Assembly (NCBI RefSeq): GCF_022682305.1
Contig: NZ_CP093528.1
Coordinates: 378,501-442,500 of the forward strand
Reading direction: 5' to 3'
Length of the DNA: 64,000 nucleotides
Origin: Shinella zoogloeoides
Lineage (GTDB): Bacteria; Pseudomonadota; Alphaproteobacteria; Rhizobiales; Rhizobiaceae
The notes under the pieces were generated by a model. The model was not told the DNA's origin, searched no databases, and saw only the letters and a list, made by a program, of their open reading frames with translations. Both the position numbers and the translations under genes were made by a program. Positions 56,375 through 64,000 of this stretch are shown here, one piece after another; the first letter of the stretch is position 1, and every line of letters starts with the position of its first letter.

Positions 56375-57970
56375 ATGAAAAAGCTGACTACTCTCCTCGC
56401 AGCGACGGCGCTTGCCTCGATGATGGCAACGGCCGCCTGGTCGAAGACGCTGGTCTATTGCTCTGAAGCCTCGCCGGAAGGGTTCGACCCCGGCCTCTAC
56501 ACGGGCGGCCAGACCTTCGACGCCACGTCGCGCACCGTCTACAACCGCCTCGTCGAGTTCAAGCACGGCGGCACGGAAGTCGAGCCGGGCCTGGCCGAGA
56601 GCTGGGAAGTTTCTGCCGACGGCAAGGAATACACCTTCAAGCTGCGCAAGGGCGTGAAGTTCCAGACGACGGACTTCTTCACCCCGACCCGCGATCTGAA
56701 CGCCGACGACGTCATCTTCTCGTTCGAGCGCCAGTACAAGACTGACAATCCGTGGAACAAGTATGTCGCCGGCGCGTCCTGGGAATATTTCGCGGGCATG
56801 GGCTTCCCTGACCTTATCGAGAAGATCGAGAAGGTCGACGACCTGACGGTCAAGTTCGTGCTGAAGCGCCCGGAAGCGCCGTTCATCGCCAATCTCGGCA
56901 TGGACTTCGCCTCGATCATCTCCAAGGAATATGCCGACAAGCTGCAGGCTGACGGCAAGATGGAACTCCTGAACCAGCAGCCGCTGGGCACGGGTCCCTT
57001 CACCTTCGTCGCCTACCAGACGGATGCCGCGATCCGCTACAAGGCGAACCCGGACTACTGGGCCGGCAAGCAGCCGATCGACGACCTCGTGTTCGCCATC
57101 ACCACGGATGCCGCCGTCCGCGCGCAGAAGCTGAAGGCCGGCGAATGCCACATCATGGCCTATCCGAACGCCGCCGACGTTGCCGAGCTGAAGAAGGACG
57201 AGAACCTGACGGTTCTGGAGCAGGAAGGCCTGAACGTCGCCTACCTCGCCTATAACACGCTGGTTCCGCCGTTCGACAAGGTCGAGGTCCGCAAGGCGCT
57301 CAACATGGCGGTCAACCGCCAGGCCATCGTCGACGCCGTCTTCCAGGGCGCGGCAACGGTCGCCAAGAACCCGATCCCGCCGACCATGTGGTCGTACAAC
57401 AACGCCGTCGAAGACGACAAGTACGATCCGGAAGCGGCCAAGAAGATGCTCGAGGAAGCCGGCGCCGCCGGTCTCAAGATGAAGATCTGGGCCATGCCGG
57501 TCGCCCGTCCCTACATGCTGAACGCCCGCCGTGCGGCCGAACTCATGCAGGCCGACCTCGCCAAGATCGGCGTCGAAGCCGAGATCGTCTCCTACGAATG
57601 GGCCGAGTACCTGAAGCTCTCCTCCGCCAAGGACCGCGACGGCGCGGCCATCCTCGGCTGGACGGGCGACAACGGCGACCCGGACAACTTCCTTGATACC
57701 CTGCTCGGCTGCGATGCCGTCGGCGGCAACAACCGCGCGCAGTGGTGCAACAAGGAGTTCGACGACCTGATGACCAAGGCGAAGGAAACCGCCGACATCG
57801 CGGAGCGCACGAAGCTCTATGAAGAGGCCCAGGTGATCTTCAAGCGCGAAGCGCCGTGGAACACCCTCGACCACTCGCTCGTCGTCGTTCCGATGAGCAA
57901 GAAGGTTTCGGGCTTCAAGATGGACCCGCTGGGCATTCACCGCTTTGACGGTGTAGACATCGCCGAGTAA
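56375..57970 (+). CDS. dppA: Dipeptide ABC transporter, periplasmic binding protein DppA
   Basis: A 531-residue family-5 solute-binding protein. A Sec signal (MKKLTTLLAATALASMMATA, cleavage near AWSKT) precedes the mature start TLVYCSEASPEGFDPGLYTG, which is typical of DppA. ATG 56375 is chosen for that signal; the open frame starts 258 bp earlier. It is first in the operon dppABCDF. DppA-type proteins also bind heme or delta-aminolevulinate in some bacteria, so peptide is the default and not the only substrate. Confidence 0.92.
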   Translation: MKKLTTLLAATALASMMATAAWSKTLVYCSEASPEGFDPGLYTGGQTFDATSRTVYNRLVEFKHGGTEVEPGLAESWEVSADGKEYTFKLRKGVKFQTTDFFTPTRDLNADDVIFSFERQYKTDNPWNKYVAGASWEYFAGMGFPDLIEKIEKVDDLTVKFVLKRPEAPFIANLGMDFASIISKEYADKLQADGKMELLNQQPLGTGPFTFVAYQTDAAIRYKANPDYWAGKQPIDDLVFAITTDAAVRAQKLKAGECHIMAYPNAADVAELKKDENLTVLEQEGLNVAYLAYNTLVPPFDKVEVRKALNMAVNRQAIVDAVFQGAATVAKNPIPPTMWSYNNAVEDDKYDPEAAKKMLEEAGAAGLKMKIWAMPVARPYMLNARRAAELMQADLAKIGVEAEIVSYEWAEYLKLSSAKDRDGAAILGWTGDNGDPDNFLDTLLGCDAVGGNNRAQWCNKEFDDLMTKAKETADIAERTKLYEEAQVIFKREAPWNTLDHSLVVVPMSKKVSGFKMDPLGIHRFDGVDIAE

Positions 57971-58069
57971 TATCGGGCACAAGAAAGGCACGCCGCAAAG
58001 AGCGTGCATTGGCCGGCGGTCCGAAGGCATTCGGGCCGCCGGTTTTTCAAAAAGAAGGGATTGGCTCCC

Positions 58070-59074
58070 ATGTTGCGCTTCATCTTCGGACGGCTCACCG
58101 TCCTGATACCCACGTTCATCGGGGTATCGATCATCGCGTTCTCCTTCATTCGACTTCTACCGGGCGACCCGGTCATGCTGATGTCGGGCGAGCGCGTCAT
58201 GTCGCCGGAACGGCACACCGAGCTCATGCACCAGCTCGGCCTCGACCGTCCGATGTATATCCAGTATTTCGACTATCTGACCGGCCTGCTCCAGGGCGAT
58301 TTCGGCTCGTCGATCGTCACCAAGCGGCCGGTTCTCGATGACTTCGTGAACCTCTTCCCGGCCACGCTCGAGCTTTCGCTCTGCGCCATCATCGTCGCCG
58401 TCCTGCTCGGCATTCCGGCCGGCGTGCTGGCCGCGGTCAAGCGCGGCACCTGGCTCGACCAGTCGATCATGGGCGTCGCGCTCGTCGGCTACTCGATGCC
58501 GATCTTCTGGTGGGGCCTGCTGCTCATCATCTTCTTCTCCGGCTACCTCGGCTGGACGCCGGTCTCGGGGCGCATCTCGCTGATGTACTTCTTCCCGCAG
58601 GTGACCGGCTTCATGCTGATCGACAGCCTGATCTCCGGGCAGGTCGGGGCCTTCAAGTCGGCCCTGACCTATCTGATTCTGCCGACGGTGGTCCTTGCGA
58701 CGATCCCGCTCGCCGTCATCGCGCGCCAGACCCGCTCGGCCATGCTGGAAGTGCTGGGCGAGGACTATGTCCGCACCGCCCGCGCCAAGGGCCTCTCGCC
58801 CTTCCGCGTCGTCGGCATCCATGCGCTGCGCAACGCGATGATCCCCGTCATCACCACGATCGGCCTTCAGGTCGGCGTGCTGCTCGCGGGCGCCATCCTC
58901 ACCGAGACGATCTTCTCCTGGCCGGGCATCGGCAAGTGGATGGTCGACAGCGTCTTCAAGCGTGACTATGCCGTGGTGCAGGGTGGCCTGATGCTGATCG
59001 CCGCCGTCATCATGATCGTCAACCTCGTGGTCGACCTGCTCTACGGCTGGGTCAATCCGCGTATCCGGCACTAG
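58070..59074 (+). CDS. dppB: Dipeptide ABC transporter permease DppB
   Basis: A 334-residue permease with about six membrane segments. The start MLRFIFGRLTVLIPTFIGVS is canonical DppB/OppB, and ATG 58070 is chosen for it. The EAA loop is VRTARAKGLSPFRVVGIHAL near residue 235. It pairs with DppC. The next gene starts after 10 bases. Confidence 0.93.
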   Translation: MLRFIFGRLTVLIPTFIGVSIIAFSFIRLLPGDPVMLMSGERVMSPERHTELMHQLGLDRPMYIQYFDYLTGLLQGDFGSSIVTKRPVLDDFVNLFPATLELSLCAIIVAVLLGIPAGVLAAVKRGTWLDQSIMGVALVGYSMPIFWWGLLLIIFFSGYLGWTPVSGRISLMYFFPQVTGFMLIDSLISGQVGAFKSALTYLILPTVVLATIPLAVIARQTRSAMLEVLGEDYVRTARAKGLSPFRVVGIHALRNAMIPVITTIGLQVGVLLAGAILTETIFSWPGIGKWMVDSVFKRDYAVVQGGLMLIAAVIMIVNLVVDLLYGWVNPRIRH

Positions 59075-59084
59075 GAGGCGATCC

Positions 59085-59975
59085 ATGAGCACGGCTGTTC
59101 AAAACACCACGCCGCCCTCGGGCTTTTCCGAGTTCTGGTTCTATTTCTCGCGCAACAAGGGCGCCGTCATCGGCCTTGCCGTCTTCCTGGTGATCCTGGT
59201 CCTGGCGGTCTTCGCACCCTTCGTCGCGCCGCATGACCCGAGCATCCAGAACCGCGAGGTCCTTCTCCTGCCGCCGGCCTTCTCCGCGGGCGGCAACTGG
59301 AGCTATCTTCTCGGAACCGACGCCGTCGGCCGCGACATCCTCTCTCGCCTCATCTACGGCGCGCGCTTCTCGCTCTTCATCGGTCTCGTCGTCGTGACGC
59401 TGTCGGTGGTCTCGGGCGTGCTGATCGGTCTCGTCGCTGGCTATTTCCGCGGCAAGGTCGACACCTTCATCATGCGCATCATGGATATCATCCTGGCGTT
59501 CCCCTCGCTGCTGCTCGCCCTCGTGCTGGTGGCCGTGCTGGGGCCGGGGCTGCTCAACGCCATGATCGCCATCTCGCTCGTCAACCAGCCGCATTTCGTG
59601 CGCCTGACGCGTGCGGCGGTGATGACGGAAAAGTCCAAGGATTACGTCATCGGCTCGCAGGTCGCCGGCGCCGGCACGCTACGCCTGATGTTCCTGACGA
59701 TCCTGCCGAACTGCCTTGCGCCGCTCATCGTCCAGGCCACGCTCGCCTTCTCGGCGGCGATCCTCGACGCGGCGGCTCTCGGGTTCCTCGGCATGGGCGC
59801 CCAGCCGCCGACGCCGGAATGGGGCACGATGCTTGCCGAAGCGCGCGAATTCATCCAGCGCGCCTGGTGGGTCGTCACCTTCCCCGGCCTTGCCATCCTC
59901 GTCACCGTGCTTGCCATCAACCTCATGGGTGACGGCCTGCGCGACGCCCTCGATCCCAAGCTGAAGAGGTCGTGA
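59085..59975 (+). CDS. dppC: Dipeptide ABC transporter permease DppC
   Basis: A 296-residue permease of the DppC/OppC type with about six membrane segments. The family features are GTDAVGRDILSRLIYGARFS near residue 80 and the C-terminal AINLMGDGLRDALDPK. Its stop codon overlaps the dppD start by one base. Confidence 0.93.
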   Translation: MSTAVQNTTPPSGFSEFWFYFSRNKGAVIGLAVFLVILVLAVFAPFVAPHDPSIQNREVLLLPPAFSAGGNWSYLLGTDAVGRDILSRLIYGARFSLFIGLVVVTLSVVSGVLIGLVAGYFRGKVDTFIMRIMDIILAFPSLLLALVLVAVLGPGLLNAMIAISLVNQPHFVRLTRAAVMTEKSKDYVIGSQVAGAGTLRLMFLTILPNCLAPLIVQATLAFSAAILDAAALGFLGMGAQPPTPEWGTMLAEAREFIQRAWWVVTFPGLAILVTVLAINLMGDGLRDALDPKLKRS

Positions 59976-60829
59976 TGTCGCTTCTCGAAATCAAAAACCT
60001 CACCGTCGAATTCCAGACGGCATCCGGTCCCTTCCGCGCCGTGGACGGGGTTTCCCTCAAGGTCGACGAGGGCGATGTCCTCGCCATCGTCGGCGAATCC
60101 GGTTCGGGCAAGTCCGTTTCCATGCTCGCCGCCATGGGCCTCCTGCCCTGGACGGCTAAGGTGACGGCCGACGTTCTCACCTTCAACGGCCGCGACATGC
60201 GGTCGATGTCGGACAGCGAGCGGCGCAGGATCATCGGCAAGGATATCGCCATGATCTTCCAGGAACCGATCGCCAGCCTCAATCCGTGCTTCACGGTCGG
60301 CTACCAGATCGAGGAAGTGCTGCGCATCCACACGGATCTCGGCCGCAAGGCGCGCCGCGACCGGGCGATCGAACTGTTCCAGTTGGTCGGCATCCCGAAC
60401 CCGGAAGAGCGCCTCGGCCACTATCCGCACCAGATGTCGGGCGGCCAGTGCCAGCGCGTGATGATCGCCACGGCGCTCGCCTGCAATCCGAAGCTCCTCA
60501 TCGCAGACGAGCCGACCACCGCGCTCGACGTGACGATCCAGAAGCAGATCCTCGACCTCCTGATGAAGCTCCAGGCCGAACACGGCATGGGCCTCATCAT
60601 CATCACCCACGACATGGGCGTCGTCGCCGAAACCGCCGACCGCGTCATCGTGCAGTACAAGGGCCGCCAGATCGAGGAAGCCGACGTGCTCTCGCTCTTC
60701 ACCGCCCCCAAGAGTGTCTATACCAAGGCTCTTCTCTCGGCCCTGCCGGAGAACGCCACGGGCGGCCGTCTGCCGACGATCACGGAAAAGCTGACCGACG
60801 CCGAGATCTTTGCGGGAGCCATGCGATGA
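59975..60829 (+). CDS. dppD: Dipeptide ABC transporter ATPase DppD
   Basis: A 284-residue ATPase. Walker A GESGSGKS near residue 39, signature [15 protein letters not shown] (with Cys at the usual Arg position, LSGGQ-like) and Walker [13 protein letters not shown] are visible. ATG 59975 is used; a GTG one codon upstream overlaps dppC. DppD and DppF together form the ATPase pair. The stop overlaps the dppF ATG by four bases. Confidence 0.92.
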   Translation: MSLLEIKNLTVEFQTASGPFRAVDGVSLKVDEGDVLAIVGESGSGKSVSMLAAMGLLPWTAKVTADVLTFNGRDMRSMSDSERRRIIGKDIAMIFQEPIASLNPCFTVGYQIEEVLRIHTDLGRKARRDRAIELFQLVGIPNPEERLGHYPHQMSGGQCQRVMIATALACNPKLLIADEPTTALDVTIQKQILDLLMKLQAEHGMGLIIITHDMGVVAETADRVIVQYKGRQIEEADVLSLFTAPKSVYTKALLSALPENATGGRLPTITEKLTDAEIFAGAMR

Positions 60830-61656
60830 CCCCTGTTCTCGAAGCAAAAAACCTCAAGCGCGACTACCACATCCCCGGCAGCCTCATGAAGCCGGCCAAG
60901 ACCGTTCGCGCCGTCAAGGGCGTGAGCTTCAAGGTCGAGGAAGGCAAGACGCTTGCCATCGTCGGCGAAAGCGGCTGCGGCAAGTCCACCCTTGCCCGCA
61001 TGGTCACGATGATCGATCCGATCACCGAGGGCGAAATGCTGATCGACGGCCGCAAGGTCGATATCGCCAGCGAGCCGCTGACCGCCGAAATGCGCAGCAA
61101 GGTGCAGATCGTCTTCCAGAATCCCTACGGTTCGCTCAATCCGCGCAAGAAGATCGGCGATATCCTCACGGAACCGCTGGTCATCAACACGAAGATCCCG
61201 GCCGGCGAACGGCGCGACCGCGCCATGGCCATGCTGAAGAAGGTGGGGCTGGAGGAGAAGCATTACGGGCGCTACCCGCACATGTTCTCCGGCGGCCAGC
61301 GCCAGCGCGTGGCCATCGCCCGCGCGCTGATGCTGAACCCGCGTCTGCTGGTCCTCGACGAGCCGGTCTCGGCGCTCGACCTTTCGGTCCAGGCCCAGGT
61401 GCTCAACCTGCTCGCCGACCTGCAGGACGAGTTCCGCCTGACCTATGTCTTCATCAGCCACGACCTTTCGGTCGTGCGCCACATCGCCGACGATGTGATG
61501 GTGATGTATTTCGGCGAGGCGGTGGAATATGGCAGCCGCGACCAGGTCTTCGACGACCCGCAGCACAGCTATACCAAGACGCTCTTCGCCGCGACGCCCC
61601 GCGTCGACGTGGACGCCATCCGCGCCCGCATCGAAAAGCGCCAGCGCGTCGCCTGA
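60826..61656 (+). CDS. dppF: Dipeptide ABC transporter ATPase DppF
   Basis: A 276-residue ATPase with Walker A GESGCGKST near residue 48, signature FSGGQRQRVAIARAL and Walker B LLVLDEPVSALD. It begins [18 protein letters not shown], typical of DppF/OppF, at the overlapping ATGA with dppD. It is followed after 13 bases by gntK. Confidence 0.93.
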   Translation: MTPVLEAKNLKRDYHIPGSLMKPAKTVRAVKGVSFKVEEGKTLAIVGESGCGKSTLARMVTMIDPITEGEMLIDGRKVDIASEPLTAEMRSKVQIVFQNPYGSLNPRKKIGDILTEPLVINTKIPAGERRDRAMAMLKKVGLEEKHYGRYPHMFSGGQRQRVAIARALMLNPRLLVLDEPVSALDLSVQAQVLNLLADLQDEFRLTYVFISHDLSVVRHIADDVMVMYFGEAVEYGSRDQVFDDPQHSYTKTLFAATPRVDVDAIRARIEKRQRVA

Positions 61657-61669
61657 TGGCGCCGACGCC

Positions 61670-62179
61670 ATGAACAACGCCTGCGCGGTCGTCGTCATGG
61701 GCGTTTCCGGTTGCGGCAAGACCTCGGTCGCCGAGGGGCTTGCCGCAAGCCTCGGCGCCGCCTTCATCGAAGGCGACAGCCTGCATCCCGCCGTCAATGT
61801 GGACAAGATGTCCCACGGTATCGCCTTGACCGACGAGGACCGCTGGCCCTGGCTCGACACGGTCGGCCGGGCGATGGCGGACGTGCTTGCCGGCAACGGC
61901 AGCGTCGTCGTCTCCTGCTCCGCCTTGAAGAAAGCCTACCGTGACCGCCTGCGCTCGTCCGCCGGCGGCAAGCTCGCATTCGTCTTCCTAAAGGGAAGCC
62001 GCGAATTGCTGATGTCCCGCATGGCCGCGCGGGAAGGGCACTTCATGCCCGTCAGCCTGCTCGACAGCCAGCTTGCGACGCTGGAGGATCCGTCCTGCGA
62101 GGCGGGCGTCGTGACCGTCGATATCGATGCCTCGATAGATGCCATCGTCGCGTCCGCCCTCGACGGGCTGAGCCGCTGA
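61670..62179 (+). CDS. gntK: Gluconokinase GntK
   Basis: GntK phosphorylates gluconate to 6-phosphogluconate, which feeds the Entner-Doudoroff pathway encoded at 15.9-20 kb. The 169-residue protein has the P-loop VVMGVSGCGKTS near residue 8, the substrate motif IEGDSLHPAVNVDKMSHG near residue 33 and GHFMPVSLLDSQLATLE near residue 124. ATG 61670 gives the family N-terminus. It lies 13 bp after dppF and is probably co-transcribed, an unusual pairing. A terminator follows. Confidence 0.93.
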   Translation: MNNACAVVVMGVSGCGKTSVAEGLAASLGAAFIEGDSLHPAVNVDKMSHGIALTDEDRWPWLDTVGRAMADVLAGNGSVVVSCSALKKAYRDRLRSSAGGKLAFVFLKGSRELLMSRMAAREGHFMPVSLLDSQLATLEDPSCEAGVVTVDIDASIDAIVASALDGLSR

Positions 62180-62181
62180 AA

Positions 62182-62205
62182 AAAGGCCCGCTTGCGCGGG
62201 CCTTT
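62182..62205. terminator. Bidirectional terminator between gntK and phyR-like gene
   Basis: A 10-bp perfect stem AAAGGCCCGC / GCGGGCCTTT with loop TTGC lies between the two convergent genes, with A- and T-runs on both sides. Confidence 0.8.
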
Positions 62206-62209
62206 CTGT

Positions 62210-63010
62210 TTATGCGGATTTTGCGAGCCGCGCCTGTTCGTCGAAGAACAGCGCCTGGCTGATCAGCGCCTTCACCATGTCCGGGTTGAACGGCTTGGTG
62301 ACGAGGAAGGCCGGCTCCGGCTTTTCGCCCGTCAGCAGCCGCTCCGGGAAGGCGGTGATGAAGATCACCGGGATCGTGCTGTTCTTCAGGATGTCGTTCA
62401 CGGCATCGATGCCCGAGCTGCCGTCGGCAAGCTGGATATCGGCCAGCACCATGCGCGGCGAGGTGCGGTGATAGAGTTCGACCGCTTCCGAATGGGTACG
62501 CGCGATGCCCGTCACGTTGTGGCCGAGACCCTTCACCATGTCCTCGATGTCCATGGCGATCAGCGGCTCGTCCTCGATGATCATGATGTCGGTCGCGACC
62601 TGTTGCGAGATGTCGCGCGAGGCTTCGTCGAGCAATCCGGCGAAACGCTCCGGCGAAACGTCCAGGATATCCGCACCCTCGGCGATGTCGAAGCCTTCGA
62701 CGGCGACGAGCAGGAAGGCCTTGCGTTCGTCCGGCGGCAGGTTGGCAAGGTTGGCGGCCGCCTGTCGCTCCCAGCTGAAAGGCGAGGCATTGTCCGGCAG
62801 CGTCACGTTGAGCCTGTCGAAGAGCGTGCAATAGAGCCGGTAAAGGGCGATTCGGTCGCTGCGGCCCTCCGGATAAAGCGAGATATCGGCGACCAGCGCT
62901 TCCAGCGTGGCGGCGACATAGGCGTCACCGGAGGTCTGGGAACCCGTTACGGCCCGGGAAAACCGCCTCAGATAGGCGAGATGCGGTGCGATACGGGTGG
63001 AAAGTGACAT
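62210..63010 (-). CDS. PhyR-type anti-anti-sigma response regulator (RsiB2-like)
   Basis: PhyR proteins control the alphaproteobacterial general stress response. When phosphorylated they use a sigma-like domain to sequester the anti-sigma factor NepR. The 266-residue protein has an N-terminal sigma-like domain (about residues 1-130) and a C-terminal receiver with acidic residues Glu146/Asp147, phospho-acceptor Asp191, Thr219 and Lys239. It is divergent from a NepR-type gene. No EcfG sigma gene is beside it, which fits the second, sigma-less copy (RsiB2) of S. meliloti, as I recall. Confidence 0.9.
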   Translation of the reverse strand: MSLSTRIAPHLAYLRRFSRAVTGSQTSGDAYVAATLEALVADISLYPEGRSDRIALYRLYCTLFDRLNVTLPDNASPFSWERQAAANLANLPPDERKAFLLVAVEGFDIAEGADILDVSPERFAGLLDEASRDISQQVATDIMIIEDEPLIAMDIEDMVKGLGHNVTGIARTHSEAVELYHRTSPRMVLADIQLADGSSGIDAVNDILKNSTIPVIFITAFPERLLTGEKPEPAFLVTKPFNPDMVKALISQALFFDEQARLAKSA

Positions 63011-63028
63011 TTCGTTCTCCCTGGATCT

Positions 63029-63054
63029 GTTCCGTATCGGAACCGTTTCCGATA
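63029..63054. promoter_or_regulatory. Overlapping dyads in the phyR/nepR divergent region
   Basis: GTTCCG-TAT-CGGAAC (63029-63043) and TATCGGAA-CCGT-TTCCGATA (63035-63054) are perfect overlapping inverted repeats. They contain GGAAC on both strands, but no CGTT follows at general-stress spacing, so they are not counted as EcfG promoters. Confidence 0.45.
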
Positions 63055-63159
63055 GAGTTCATCATGCGGAAACCTATTGGTAGCATGCTAAGTCTGACTT
63101 GCTATTGGGATTTTTGGGCAAAAGGAAGATAGCGGGCGGCACGCAATGGAAACAGGACC

Positions 63160-63357
63160 ATGACCGAGCCCAGCAACGACAAGAGACGCGCCGGTGGAAT
63201 AACCTCCGCCACGGCCGCTTTCGACCCCAACGGCGCGATCGGCCGCAAGCTCAAGTCTTTCTACGACGCCGTCGAGACCGAACCGGTGCCCGATCGCCTG
63301 CTCGATCTTCTCGAAAAGCTCGACGAAGCCGAGCGAAGGGCCGAGAGCGGTTCCTGA
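63160..63357 (+). CDS. NepR-type anti-sigma factor (RsiA2-like)
   Basis: NepR proteins bind and inhibit the EcfG/RpoE2 sigma factor until PhyR-P removes them. The 65-residue protein carries the NepR signature IGRKLKSFYDAVETEPVPDR near residues 27-46 and LLDLLEKLDEAE after it. ATG 63160 gives a compact start; a longer overlapping frame in another phase is not used. It is divergent from the PhyR-like gene. It probably acts as a second, partly redundant copy, by analogy with RsiA2. Confidence 0.88.
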   Translation: MTEPSNDKRRAGGITSATAAFDPNGAIGRKLKSFYDAVETEPVPDRLLDLLEKLDEAERRAESGS

Positions 63358-63390
63358 GCGCATTCTTCTCCAGACCTGGATAATCGCGAA

Positions 63391-63410
63391 GCGGGCCGCA
63401 AGGCCCGTTT
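63391..63410 (+). terminator. Terminator after nepR-like gene
   Basis: A 6-bp CGGGCC / GGCCCG stem with a GCAA tetraloop is followed by TTT. It lies 34 bp past the nepR-like stop. Confidence 0.55.
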
Positions 63411-63533
63411 CCTGCTTGAGATGGTCCGCGCGGCGGCGGTCGTGCTGTCGCGTGGCGAGCCGACAACGTGGCAGGGGTGAATTTGTTCCCGGCGCGCGCT
63501 GGCGGTTGCCGCATTTCGCCGGCCGCAACCACG

Positions 63534-63558
63534 GGAACCTTTTCCGTCCGCCCCCGTT
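63534..63558 (+). promoter_or_regulatory. General-stress (EcfG/RpoE2-type) promoter of the DUF1328 gene
   Basis: GGAAC (63534-63538) and CGTT (63555-63558) are separated by exactly 16 bp, the consensus of the alphaproteobacterial general stress sigma factor. It lies 30 bp before the DUF1328 start and close to the phyR/nepR pair. Confidence 0.8.
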
Positions 63559-63588
63559 GTCCCAGCGATGGAAAGAAGGAGTTCGAAA

Positions 63589-63753
63589 ATGCTCTATTAT
63601 GCTGTGGTCTTTCTCGTGATCGCCCTCGTCGCCGGCCTGCTCGGCTTCGGCGGCATTGCCGGCGCGTCTGCCGGCATCGCGCAGATCCTGTTCTTCGTCT
63701 TCCTGGCCCTTCTGGTCCTGTCGCTGGTCGCAGGCTTCTTCCGCAGGGCATGA
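63589..63753 (+). CDS. DUF1328 small membrane protein
   Basis: A 54-residue protein of two hydrophobic helices ([19 protein letters not shown] and [19 protein letters not shown]) with the glycine/alanine turn [11 protein letters not shown] between them, diagnostic of DUF1328. AAGGAG precedes ATG 63589. Members are common in stress regulons, and the promoter upstream agrees. The molecular role is unknown. Confidence 0.9.
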   Translation: MLYYAVVFLVIALVAGLLGFGGIAGASAGIAQILFFVFLALLVLSLVAGFFRRA

Positions 63754-63770
63754 GGACAGAGTGATCCTGG

Positions 63771-63801
63771 AAAAGGCGGCGTCTGCGGACGCCGCCTTTT
63801 T
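63771..63801 (+). terminator. Rho-independent terminator of the DUF1328 gene
   Basis: A perfect 13-bp stem AAAAGGCGGCGTC / GACGCCGCCTTTT with a 4-base loop, followed by T, lies 17 bp after the stop. Confidence 0.88.
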
Positions 63802-63879
63802 CGTGGGCGCCTTGCGGGTCCGCGGCCCTTTGGCTAATCAGCGGTCGATAGTCTGACGATTCCCGATGGAGCCTGCCCG

Positions 63880-64000
63880 ATGAAATCCCTCGAACTTCTG
63901 GTCGAACGCATCATCCTGTCCAGCCGCTGGATTCTCGTGGTCTTCTACCTCGGCCTCGTCGCGGCGCTGGCCGTCTATGCGGTTTCCTTCCTCTACAAGT
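63880..64000 (+). CDS. UPF0114-family membrane protein (3' end outside window)
   Basis: The visible 40 residues (MKSLELLVERIILSSRWILV, then a hydrophobic helix VVFYLGLVAALAVYAVSFLY) match the start of UPF0114/YqhA proteins. A GGAG lies before ATG 63880. The frame runs off the window, so length and integrity are unknown. No function is established for the family. Confidence 0.8.
   Translation, partial: MKSLELLVERIILSSRWILVVFYLGLVAALAVYAVSFLYK

Noticed and set aside
63029..63054. GGAAC elements in the phyR/nepR region as general-stress promoters
   Set aside because: No CGTT (or TT) occurs at 16-19 bp spacing on either strand, unlike the clear match at 63534.

Overview
The window is GC-rich chromosomal DNA from an alphaproteobacterium, almost certainly a member of the Rhizobiaceae near Sinorhizobium/Ensifer, Shinella or Rhizobium. 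Diagnostic markers are the aglEFGAK alpha-glucoside operon joined to edd-pgl-zwf, an acsA2-cbrA-phasin neighbourhood, the iron regulator RirA next to an FbpA-type binding protein, a PhyR/NepR general-stress pair, and a tRNA-His without an encoded G-1. As far as I remember, the gene order closely follows the Sinorhizobium meliloti core chromosome. I saw no prophage, insertion sequence, CRISPR array, integrase or rRNA operon.

Layout. 1-5.3 kb: end of a flagellar cluster (fliQ, flhA, fliR, a FliJ-like coiled coil, a FlgJ-type rod-binding protein, a FlgN-like protein, a FliL-like membrane protein), then a convergent WecG/TagA glycosyltransferase. 6.5-7.4 kb: folD. 7.4-15.2 kb: aglR and the aglEFGAK operon, with three LacI-type operators between them. 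15.3-20 kb: a PilZ-like protein, a 148-bp composite palindrome, then edd, pgl and zwf of the Entner-Doudoroff route. 20-23 kb: puuB and puuA (gamma-glutamylputrescine pathway). 23-30.6 kb: a BaiN-type flavoprotein, a chemoreceptor, an Lrp regulator divergent from a Gate-domain transporter, and aceA. 30.9-36.5 kb: an ScfR-type regulator and the potFGHI putrescine ABC transporter. 36.5-46.8 kb: an AsmA-like protein, acsA2, an orphan Fe3+-type permease, the histidine kinase CbrA and a phasin. 46.9-52.9 kb: tRNA-His, a CorA-like channel, a LysR regulator divergent from mmsA/iolA, and a DUF898-M48 protease pair. 53-64 kb: fbpA/rirA, a single-domain receiver, a LuxR solo, dppABCDF, gntK, the PhyR-like (RsiB2-like) and NepR-like (RsiA2-like) pair, a DUF1328 protein with a general-stress promoter, and the start of a UPF0114 gene.

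How it works together. Much of the window is carbon and nitrogen scavenging feeding central metabolism. AglEFGK imports alpha-glucosides, AglA hydrolyses them, and Zwf-Pgl-Edd carry the glucose into the Entner-Doudoroff pathway. GntK adds gluconate to the same pool. PotFGHI imports putrescine and PuuA/PuuB start its degradation. AceA, AcsA2, MmsA and the phasin handle acetyl-CoA, acetoacetate, propionyl-CoA precursors and polyhydroxybutyrate. Layered on this are a cell-cycle/envelope kinase (CbrA), iron sensing (RirA) and the general stress response.

I did not find a convincing new defence or mobile system. The most useful new observations are regulatory: unannotated dyads and promoters in several divergent intergenic regions, one well-formed orphan terminator that may end an unannotated transcript, and a FbpA binding protein and FbpB-type permease encoded about 10 kb apart without an obvious ATPase partner. 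Where a long ORF had several possible starts I chose the one supported by a ribosome binding site or the family N-terminus. All functional calls are by eye, with no database search.
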